From: Beroe ovata
Taxonomy: Eukaryota; Ctenophora; Nuda; Beroida; Beroidae
Direction: 5' to 3'
Assembly: GCA_946803715.1 (NCBI GenBank)
Contig: CAMPET010000145.1
Span: forward strand, 1 to 22,325
Length of the DNA: 22,325 nt
Below the pieces are notes generated by a model. That model had not been told where the DNA came from and did not search any database. It worked only from the letters and a program-made list of their open reading frames with translations. A program made the translations under genes and the position numbers. Positions 1-9,050 of the stretch are shown here, in pieces. Position 1 is the first letter of the stretch; every line of letters starts with the position of its first letter.

Positions 1-415
1 GTGCTTGCTTCCCAGGGGATTGAATTCGTCATTTGGGCGTGGTTTCACGGCAAGTATGAACTTCAGATTATCGTAAAGAGGGTTGATACTTGTAGTGTGA
101 GAGTAGGAGAGATGATTTAATGGAAAAATAGTGTCGTCAGTGCCAGTTTAGAACTCATTAGAGACCCTCGAAATCGAAGTATAAAAGTGTGGAGTCATTC
201 ACTTCACTTCTACCGATACTCAGATCAAAAACTCGAAGAAATTTTTTTTCCTATTTTCATGCCAATACTACGCATTCCTATGTATTTTTGGACGCTGAAT
301 CGNTATCTTTCTCTAAACGGAAGTGTTTTGATTTTTACCTATTAAATCACTGTCTATAATCAGTAACGGTTACCATGGCAACCAATCTAACTATTTCTAT
401 AATGCTGTGGGTTAC
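1..415 (-). other. SMC4 intron running off the left edge, with one ambiguous base
   Basis: This follows the SMC4 donor CAG|GTAACC at 416/415. None of the conserved hinge sequence expected next is recognisable on the minus strand down to base 1, so the stretch is taken as intron. A short open frame lies at about 1-85 on the minus strand but resembles nothing in SMC4. Base 303 is an N, an unresolved assembly position. Confidence 0.6.
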
Positions 416-3400
416 CTGCGCAGTTTCCATGGTATCACACACGATGTTGTTGAGAGCGCTACACGCCGTGGACACGGCTATGTCGTACTTATCATCGATA
501 GTCCCGAGATCGCCAAGACGACCACACAGACCGGGCAGTCGACCCGACTTCCTCTCTCGGAGGAGACCCTCCACCAGTCTGCTCCTGCGGACAATGCATT
601 TGACGTGCGGATTGGTCAGTACAATATGAAGTCCCGAATGACGTAATTACAGGGTGAACGGGGACCGGTCATCTCTTGAGTCATGAGTGATGGAAGTGAG
701 AGATTTTTCAGTCGATTGTGTAGGTTGAATTATATTGGTGTAAATGATAGTCGAGCATTTACAGGTTTACATCTAGCATTGGTCACTTATCACTCCTCCA
801 ACGCTCGATTCCTACCTGGTGGATGCCGCGTTGAGAGCAGATTTAGACTCACTGAACTTGTTCTTAGTCTCACTCAGTTTCGAGACCAGCGCCTTTTCCT
901 CCCTAATCAGGTCGTCCAATTTATTCTGCTGTGAGTGGACTCTTTCCTCATTTTGAGGTAGAGTCTTCAGCAATTCTTTCGCTTTGGTAGTCTCCGCTGG
1001 AAAGGAAGGATGAAATTTGGACAGGATCCAATATTATAAACTTCTCCTTCATAAAGAGTACAAAAACATTGTCTGCAAACTATAAGCGGGATGTACAAAA
1101 ACACACACCTTTGTACGATTCACTGACTCTCGTTAAACTATCCTTCGCTTCTTCCAACTGCTTCTCCTTCTTTGACTTCTCGCTCGTCAACAGATCCATT
1201 TCACTCTGGCTGATGTTAACCTGGAGAATTCCCTCTCTGATACTACTTGAATTTCAGTGGTCCATATTTGTCATAGTTCAATGAAAAATGATGATCAATT
1301 GACGCCTCCAACCAGCGAATGAACGCCAAATTTTTGAGTCATATGACAGTCGGCTAATACCAAAACGGGCATTGAGTAGCGGAGAAATTGGAAGCACCAA
1401 TAATTTGTGTGGTTCAAGGTATTGGTACAAGCCCTTAGAATTCTCTCTGTGTTGAAAAGCTGAACAGGCCGTTTTATTTCATTTTCCTCAACATCTTTAT
1501 GCCGCCCACTTTGACATGGTTCCAAATTCCACCAACACAGCAATCCCCGACAATGCCGCGATCACCCTCGCCTCCACACAGCTGGTCCCTCTTGCCATCT
1601 TCACGTTCCTGATGGCATCATGCGGCATTTTGGGGAATGCCACCGTCCTCTACTCCTCCTGGAGATACAATGCCATCAACCTCGACAAGGTGTCCCTGGT
1701 GTTTGTGCAGCAGCTTGCCATAGCTGACGTCATGTACACAATCATGGCAATCGTGCCTTGCTTCGTGACATACTCCGCGGGAAAGTGGGTCATGGGTGAG
1801 GTCTGGTGCTTCATCAGTGCTCAGCTCAGCTTTGTGCCGGGTCTAGCTAACATATTCCTCGTACTGGCTATCACTATCCACAGAATAGGGCTGGTAAAGT
1901 TCCCCTTCAGACGGGTGGGCAGGAATGTTGCACGTGTCAGTGCGGGGGTCATATGGGGTGTGGCCATCCTCTCGGATGTGGTTGTGCACACCTACTACCG
2001 CACCCGGGGTGTGTTCAACCGGGATGTGGGGGTGTGCACGTCCACTCTATACGTCCTGGAGTCTGCCAAAGTTGTCACCATGTTTTTCACGGTCTCGTAT
2101 GTGCTCCTGCCTCTCTTCACGATTACCATAGGGAATCTGATTCTCTGTACAGTTGCGATAAAGCAGGCAAAGTTCCTGAGGCAAGACAGAACAGCAACAT
2201 TCAGCTCAGAACTTACGAGTAGGTCAAAAACGGAGAGCTCGGGAGAACACAACACGAATGCCCCACCCAAAACAACGCGCTCCTTCATCAAAAACATCAC
2301 TCCAGTGAGCCGGTCATCCACAGTATCGAGACAGAATAGTGGCACATCTAACTGGAAGGGCCTGATAATGACATGCTGCCTATCAGGGACATTTGTTCTA
2401 AGTTGGCTGCCCTACATCATTTTCAACCTGCTCGAGCTGATCATCCCACAGATCCCAGTTCAGATTGAGATCCTGGCCTTCACATGCATCTACATCAACT
2501 CATTCTCCAACCCGATCCTCTATTCCATCACTAACAGGAGGTTTGGGAGGTATGTCAAGGACGTGATTGGGAGAGTGTTTCTCTGTGATGCGATCAAAGA
2601 GTTCATCAGCTCTGATACGAGCGACGGAAGAGTGAATCCTATGAACAGAATCAGGCCTGTAAGTAGCTGATTGATATACAGCTACTAGCTGATATTTGGA
2701 CTGAATGACTTAGACTGATAAGGGGACAACAAAGACCAAGAGTAGATTGGACCAGCGATCGAAAGAGGGCATTGTCACTGGAAGGTTAGACGAGGAATCA
2801 TTGATTCCGAATCAACTGCTTTATGGGAGACGGTTTCTTAGAATGGGGGAACTATCAGTTTTGAAACGTTTTGATCGTGATGAAAAGTTAGGATTGATTT
2901 TGCTTGATTTTATCGATGAAGTTTACCTTAGACTGCCACTCATTCACAACTTTCTTAATGTCCATGAGTTCGTTCGATATCAAATCCCGCTTATCATTGA
3001 TTTTCTTGATCTGTGGTTGAAGTTCTTGTTTAATCTCTTCCAACTCTGCTTCTTTCCTGAGACATGAGATCACAGATTAGTGAGACAAGAAACAGAAATT
3101 CTGGAATTGAGCCTGAAACCGCGAGGAAACATAATATGGAAATTGGAAACTGAGGACGATTTATATACCTGATTTTGTCCTCATCCAAGTGTTTCAATCT
3201 GTCATTCAACTCTTCCAGCTCTCCTGTACTCTTGTCAGGCAAATCAACCAATTCTTCCAACTGCAACGTCATCAGTATACGTGAAGTCTGCCAGAAATAT
3301 TGACGTGTAACATTTGTTCAAATTCTTGTCCCACGTCAATCTGTACCTTTTTCTTTTCCGATGCCACTTTTGCATTGAGTTTCTTCATCTTTGCTTTGTT

Positions 3401-5659
3401 GTGTTTGAGATCTTCTCTCACTTTCAAATCTCGTTTTTCAAATTCCTCGAACTCTCTCTTTGCTTTTTCCGATGCCTTGACCACTTTGGCAAGTAACTTC
3501 TTTTCTCCTGACATCCCCTCTTCGAGAGCTGTCTTCTTGTCTAAAAACACGTAATTTGGACTAGAGAACGACGTGTTACATGACAGTGATCGAACAAAAG
3601 AAAATCGAAAAATGACTGCGCTTTGTGTTTACCGAGGACTTCTTTAGCTGCTGCATTCTTCTCATTGAGAATAATTTCCTGCTCGGACTTCTTCTCCTGA
3701 GTTTTCTCTATCAGCTTCGTACAGCTGTGACTGTTGAAAAGAGCACAATCACACACAAGTTACGTTACACGCAGGTCAGTGAGGAAATGGGGACTGGGAC
3801 GGAGTGGTTCAATTTGGAGGAATTGTGTGAAGTTTCATTGCAGAAGACATGATTAACACGTACATGTAAGCTTGGGAGAGAGTGTATTTCTTGAGAGTCA
3901 ATTCGTTATCTTGTCTTATAAACTCGCACGCTTCATCCTTGGGTCCCTCTAAACCGTCTTTCTCTTTCTCAGCGGCTTTAACTCTGTTTAACTGGGAATA
4001 TGTGCAATGTTGGATCACTTGAGCACCGATGTTTCGACCCAAAGCGTGCGCGTATGGAAAGTACAAAAGTGTAGTACGCGCGCGCGGCTTTGAAAATTTG
4101 GCGCGAAAGATAGAAAACGCTGCGCCGTTGAACTACCAGAGAAAAAGATATTCGCGCGCTACGCGAACCAAACAGAAAAACGCGACTTCGCATGAACTTT
4201 GTGACCGGCACACACAGGTACACTGCCAATTTTACCACACCTTTTCCCCACGAGCCTCGTTGAGTTCCTCTACCCTCCTGGCGAGATTTTCGATGGGCTC
4301 CTTGTAGATGCTGGTCCCAATGATATCCTCCATGTACTCTAACATGCCGTCTTCGTGTGGGGTTGGGGCTTTGGGTTTCATTAGTGAAATCTGCTCAACT
4401 TCACCCTAGTGATGTAGTGAGCTGTTAGAGTTTACAACTTTACCAGCGGTATTGCCACTGTGGGTAGATAGTGTGAGATAAACCCATCAAAGGAGCGGAT
4501 AAGGTCGTCAGTTGTGCTGGAATCTGAGAGAGTGATGATTCGCTAACAGCACTGCTACGAACTAACCTGTAAGATAAGGAATCTGTTGTGATCTAGGTCA
4601 ATACCAGACGCTTTCAACAGTGTAGCTACCTCCTTGACCGTGGCTGATTTACCGTTGATTGTATAGGAGGAGGAACCGGCTTTCAGTGCTGTCCGAGAAA
4701 CGTAGAACTCGGAACCCGGTATTACTTCGAATTCTTCGTCGTTCTGCGAGTGAAATATCGGTGAATCAGTAAAGCAACAGCGTTTACAATGTTGTTCTAA
4801 ATATCCAAAATGTGAGCGGAGACAAATCACAGATTGGGAGGGAAAAACAGTAAATAGTTTCAGACCAGAGTTAACATAAGTGAACGAGCAGTAAATCATA
4901 ACAAATCACGTGATATGAAATGGTGATTAACTCACGATATCTCGGATCATCTGAAAATGGACCTCGACAGAGCAACTTGTACAATTAGGGTGTTGCTCAC
5001 TGTTATGTATCAGCACACTCAGCTTCTTACTACGGATCTTGGAGCTCTTGTATCCAAAGACAAAGAGCATGCTGTCGATAACGTTGCTCTTACCACTCCC
5101 ATTGGGACCGATTATGCAGGAGAAATTCTGAAGATATTTGGGAGGAAACATGGTCATTGGTCATTGGTTGTAGAACGTAGGTATAATTGTTCAATGTTCA
5201 TGCCATGTTCATAAATGCGAGTGAAATTGAGAAGGGAAAAATGACATTGCTTCTCACATCTAAACATTGGTGACGTGACATAAAGGGAACATAAAATACC
5301 AAATTTAGCATATTTTACCTTGTGGAATGGTCCGAGAACTTGTGTACCAGCATAGGATTTGAAATTGTGGTTCACAATCTTACTGATCATCAGTCGCTGA
5401 TCTGATCCTTGTTGTTGCTGGGGTTCCGACGTGTCTTCGGTCTCTGGGAGCATTCTTTAGGAATCATTGACCCTCTAATGAAGTCCGAGTTGAACCTAAA
5501 ATAATCACTACACCGACTACGAAAAAGTTTAAATTCTCCACCTTCAACTTTGACAGTTTCATCACGATTCTCATCAGCGTTATCGTCCGTCCTCATCGGT
5601 ACCTCATTAGGAAGTACGGATTCAGCCTCTCGTTCCATAGTTTCGCTTTCGTCAGACAT
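416..5659 (-). CDS. SMC4: Condensin subunit SMC4, N-terminal half (partial, 13 exons)
   Basis: ATPase subunit of the condensin complex, which compacts mitotic chromosomes in the nucleus. Exons on the minus strand: 5659-5514, 5454-5319, 5127-4936, 4743-4567, 4405-4241, 3991-3864, 3724-3633, 3540-3347, 3260-3169, 3056-2927, 1220-1109, 996-816 and 584-416. All are flanked by AG/GT and the codon phases agree throughout, giving about 638 residues. Seen: an acidic N-terminus; Walker A GPNGSGKS at residues 101-108, with NFKSYAG before it and SNVIDSMLFVFGY after it; IDLDHNRFLILQGEVEQI; a long charged coiled coil; and the start of the hinge, KSGRLPGLCGRLGDLG. These match SMC4 rather than SMC2 (the family's RSKKLSVLIHNS is present). 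The start chosen is the ATG at 5659; an upstream in-frame ATG at 5695 is possible. The rest of the hinge, the second coiled coil and Walker B lie beyond the left edge. The 1.7 kb intron 2926-1221 contains the GPCR gene. Confidence 0.93.
1221..2926 (-). other. Large SMC4 intron hosting the antisense GPCR gene
   Basis: Donor TCTAAG|GTAAAC at 2927/2926 and acceptor CTCCAG|GTTAAC at 1221/1220 join two coiled-coil exons in phase 0 with no gap against recalled SMC4 proteins. At 1706 nt it is far longer than the other SMC4 introns here (about 60 to 250 nt). The excess length is explained by the GPCR reading frame plus about 295 nt on its 5' side and 256 nt on its 3' side. Confidence 0.85.
1516..2670 (+). 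CDS. Rhodopsin-class (class A) GPCR, intronless, orphan
   Basis: Predicted seven-transmembrane receptor of 384 residues in a single exon, coupling to G proteins at the plasma membrane; ligand unknown. Seen: N-glycosylation site NST at residues 4-6; TM1 GILGN (37-41); TM2 LAIAD (67-71); Cys98 at the top of TM3 and Cys174 in extracellular loop 2, able to form the conserved disulfide; TM3 end IHRIG (121-125), where His replaces the usual Asp/Glu of DRY; a long Ser/Thr-rich third intracellular loop (about 216-280); TM6 SWLP (296-299); TM7 NPILY (332-336); then a basic helix-8-like segment. Tyr, not Lys, occupies the retinal-lysine position six residues before NPILY, so it is not an opsin. The gene lies wholly within an SMC4 intron on the opposite strand. 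Its codon use is more GC-rich than the surrounding intron. Confidence 0.92.
   Translation: MVPNSTNTAIPDNAAITLASTQLVPLAIFTFLMASCGILGNATVLYSSWRYNAINLDKVSLVFVQQLAIADVMYTIMAIVPCFVTYSAGKWVMGEVWCFISAQLSFVPGLANIFLVLAITIHRIGLVKFPFRRVGRNVARVSAGVIWGVAILSDVVVHTYYRTRGVFNRDVGVCTSTLYVLESAKVVTMFFTVSYVLLPLFTITIGNLILCTVAIKQAKFLRQDRTATFSSELTSRSKTESSGEHNTNAPPKTTRSFIKNITPVSRSSTVSRQNSGTSNWKGLIMTCCLSGTFVLSWLPYIIFNLLELIIPQIPVQIEILAFTCIYINSFSNPILYSITNRRFGRYVKDVIGRVFLCDAIKEFISSDTSDGRVNPMNRIRPVSS
4071..4210. repeat. GCGC-rich segment within an SMC4 intron
   Basis: The intron 4240-3992 contains a stretch rich in CG dinucleotides (runs of CGCGCG, GGCGCGAAA, GCGCGCTACGCG) that contrasts with the AT-rich DNA around it. 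It includes the 11-mer GCGCGGCTTTG at 4082-4092, found again at 19849-19859 downstream of ERCC1. It may be a fragment of a dispersed repeat or MITE. No clear ends or target-site duplication were seen. Confidence 0.4.
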
Positions 5660-6234
5660 GCTAGAAATTCGATAAGTTATCTCACGTTGACTCACGTTGT
5701 TTCGAAAGCATTCAATTTATCAAACAGGATTGTTTAGCACCAAATCACGTTATTAATGACGTCATTCAATACAACGTCAATCATCCAACTGATAAAAATG
5801 AACGTGCCAGATTGCATGCTAATGAGAAGATGATATGAAGTAGGGCACACAGATAAGCTTCACTGGGCTAGTCTAGGGCTTCGTGTCGCGATTCACACTT
5901 TGCACAACTGATTTGCGGAATTCAGAACTCATTATTGATCCCGTGCTCATTCTCGAACTCCAACGAACCTTTTTGCTATCTAATTACCGAGATAATGAAA
6001 CAATGCTTTGTCTCTCCAGAAAATCAAAAGATATAATAACAGTATTCCAACCTAAAACGGCTGGTTCAAAACATTACATTGTCAATATTTCAGCAATATT
6101 TCAATATTATCACAATTCTCACGATCGCCCCAGTTTTTTAATCTTCATCGTCTCATCATCACAAATTTCCTCAATGAAATCTCTAATCTAATTCTTATAT
6201 CGCACATCATCCCAATATTATAGTCTGTCATCTA
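5660..6234. other. Intergenic spacer between SMC4 and the transporter-ankyrin gene
   Basis: AT-rich, with no convincing gene. It holds the SMC4 promoter and 5' region (near 5660-5800) and the 3' end of the transporter-ankyrin gene (near 6000-6234). A 102-codon open frame on the plus strand (5883-6191) has low-complexity, AT-driven composition and no recognisable motif, so it was not called. Confidence 0.5.
6137..6142 (-). terminator. Possible variant poly(A) signal of the transporter-ankyrin gene
   Basis: ATTAAA on the minus strand, about 92 nt downstream of the stop codon at 6235. No AATAAA was found closer. Weak evidence, based on motif and position only. Confidence 0.3.
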
Positions 6235-9050
6235 TCACACGTCTGTCAAGCCGAGCACTTTCTCAATATGATGCAGCATATTTTCATTCTTCATATCACG
6301 GGCAACATCCACGAACGATCTGCCGTCGTAGTCTGTCAGTGTGACATCCACCCCACACTGCACGAGCGTATCAAACATGTCGTAGTCACTGTTGTACACC
6401 ACCCAGAATAATTCAGCCACCTGTCCACGGTGTGATATGCCTAGTTCTGCCCCACAGGATAGCAGATACGTGATAACATCCCTGCTGTTTGTTCTGATCG
6501 CCTCCAGGAGAGGAGTTGTTCCGAATCTGTCCACTTTGTTTATGTCGGCTTTGTTCCTGGCGGAGATAAGCCGGATAAGAGGGGTAGGAATGCATAATTG
6601 ATAAGGGAGAGCAAATATCATGTGAAATTGATGAAGAGGGGGGGCAGTGGAAAATCACAGACAATATCACGTGAGGGGGTCGATAAACCTGTTTCTGTTG
6701 GAACAGGTTCATGTAATTATCAAGCAAAGAGGTTGTTAAATACAGGGGGTGATGATAAACACACACATACGTACCGAACGAGTATCTTCACAGCTTCCAG
6801 GTTCCCCGAGTGAGCTGCAATGTGAAGGGGGGTCCGCAAATCATAATCTGAGAGTTTTGAGAGCGATTGAGCCGCGTTGAAATCCTCCAGGAAAACCTCT
6901 CGCAGCGATTCGTTATCCTTTATGAATGCTAACTGACTGTGAAGGGGGAATAGCTATATGAGTGGAGATAATTGATAAAAATGAGGAAAGTTGACATTGA
7001 AATGGTGTACACAGCGTCATGAGAACCGATGACGGCTAATTATAACTAACCACAATAGCGATGGGAGAAGCGCAGTCCTCTTCACCTCATCATCCATGAT
7101 TGACATAATGACAGCTTTCAGGATGTACCCATCCACAGTGAATGCCTCGGCTGGGTTCTTGATCGCTCTGACCCTCTCCTCCCTCAACTGCAACTTGTCA
7201 TAGTCGACCACCTCACTCACCGCTGCCATGTTCTCTATGACAACCACATGCTCCTTCCTTTCGAGCGAGGTCCTCCTGCTCTTCTCACCCTCATCCTTTG
7301 CTTTGAGGATGTCTATCATGTCCTTCTTGCCCTGGGAAATAGCCACACTGAGCGGCGTCTGCCAGTTCCAACTCCTGGCGCTAACCTGAGCGCCACATTT
7401 CAGCCACGCTTGTAACTGTTCCACATCATCCTCGTGTACCATGTAACAGAGTAGTGACGCCGTCTTGCTCTTCTTGAACTGAATTCTCGCTCCCTTCTTG
7501 TACAAATAGTAAGCCAGGTCGAAGTGCCGTGCCTGTAGGGCTGCTGTGAGTGCGGTTCCGTCGTATACATCACACTGGTTCACGTCAGCCTGGTATTTTA
7601 TCAGGAGTTGAACCATCTCCTTCTGGTTCTCGGCGGCAGCTATGTGAAGGGCACACCTACCGTTGTAGTTGCTGATCTTGGGGTTCGCTCCCAAATCCAG
7701 AAGCATTTTCAATTCCTCCAAATTCCCAGTCTTGGCGTACGAGCACATGAGAATGGGAAGTATGGATCTCTCCACTGATTTGATATTGTCAACACTCATT
7801 TTCTTGTGTCCCTTCGTCTTAACTAGCTCCCTCAGGATCTTCTTTGACAGGTAGTATCTCTTGAGGTGGTCCTCAGGGGTCGTAATGGACATGAGGTCGA
7901 CAGGAATGAGGTTTGGGAACGACCCGGCTGTGCAGTAGATGGATATCGTAATGAGATAGCTGCCAAGAGCTCCGGTAATCCAGCACGGTACTGGTTCAAA
8001 GAGACTACTCATCCCTATTGTAACAAGTGTTGTGAGAGATGAAGCGGCCACAGCCACGAAGAATGAGTGAATGCTGAGGACAAAGAAAGTGCCGCCAATA
8101 CATCCACACGTGATGACAGCAGGGAAAATGTATGCCCGGGCCGATATCTCGGCCCACTCTGGCGCCACTAGGAACGCAGTGATTGTGGCGGTTAGAGACC
8201 CAACCCAGGACATAACCCCTAGGATTGGGGACACGATCAGCATGCCAACAGTCAGAACAAACCCACTCCACTGGTTGTGAGAAAATACCATGTTGGAAAC
8301 TCCCAGTCCCACCTCATGGGTGAAGTCAGTGAGTGTACCGTTGAAGAACTGAGCGGTTATCTCGCTGCTTCCCGCTGCTGGGAGGGACAGAGACACGTGG
8401 TTGAAGTACGTGCTCCGCTGCCTCATTGCTTTGTACAGAATCGCTGTCACTGTCGGCGATATCATGAGCGGACTGACGTTCAGTACCTTGACGAAGAACG
8501 TGCACAGAGCCTGGAATAGGAATAGGTTAAGGAGCTGGAGTAGGATTATGTATCCCAGGTTTGGGAGCAGGAGCTGGAATTGGGATGCCTCATCCTGCAT
8601 AATGTAGACATAGAGACTCAGTAGCATCCCCTGCACGGGGTAGAGACCGTTGTAGATAAGTTCCCGGGGCACTCTCATCACCAGGGACCATATTGTCATC
8701 CAGGCGAGGCCCCAGCAGATGTAGAGGGAGTTGATGTAGGAGTCGAGGAGGGATGCGGTCAGCACAAACAGGCCCAGGACCGGGTTACTGATGCCCATCC
8801 AGAGGCCCAGTGCCCGCAAAATGCCACATGCCAGTAGAAGAGGAGGGTAGTTCCTGATCCGGTAGTGGAGATCTGGCATCGTGCCACTGAAGTATTTGTA
8901 GAAGGGTTTTCGCACGGGTTTGTATCGCCTGCTATGGGAGGAGTCCCAGGGGGAAACCTCCGTGTAGTTGTTGTAGATGGATCGTTCCGGGGATCGGACA
9001 TTGCCGATCTCCGGGTCGTCTTTAGAGATCTCGCGATGGGGTGTTTCCAT
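6235..9050 (-). CDS. SLC14 urea transporter-like membrane protein fused to two ankyrin modules
   Basis: Three exons, 9050-7051, 6936-6775 and 6556-6235, encode 827 residues; splice phases agree (2, 2). Residues 1-57 are a soluble N-terminus. Residues about 58-380 are a hydrophobic domain with the twofold layout of SLC14 urea transporters: ISNPVLG (87-93) in the first half, NQWSG (259-263), IVSPILG and CGCIGG (315-320) in the second. Residues about 427-585 are ankyrin repeats (CALHIAA at 466-472) and about 656-825 are a second set (TPLHIAA at 702-708). Both modules begin with a similar block, VERSILPILMC and VKRTALLPSLLC, and resemble the C-terminal ankyrin region of type I asparaginase (ASPG). 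Expected role: a channel-like urea or small-solute transporter tethered or gated through cytoplasmic ankyrin repeats. Known animal UTs lack ankyrin repeats as far as I recall. The substrate is uncertain because pore-lining residues differ. The start is the first ATG, at 9050. Confidence 0.85.

Noticed and set aside
1-85. Open frame on the minus strand as a further SMC4 exon
   Set aside because: The translation does not resemble the hinge sequence that should follow residue 638, and no supporting acceptor was found.
1516-2670. Possible opsin
   Set aside because: The retinal-attachment lysine in TM7 is absent; Tyr326 is in its place.
5883-6191. 102-codon open frame on the plus strand between SMC4 and the transporter gene
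   Set aside because: AT-driven composition, no motif, no splice or family support, and it overlaps the likely 3' end of a gene on the other strand.
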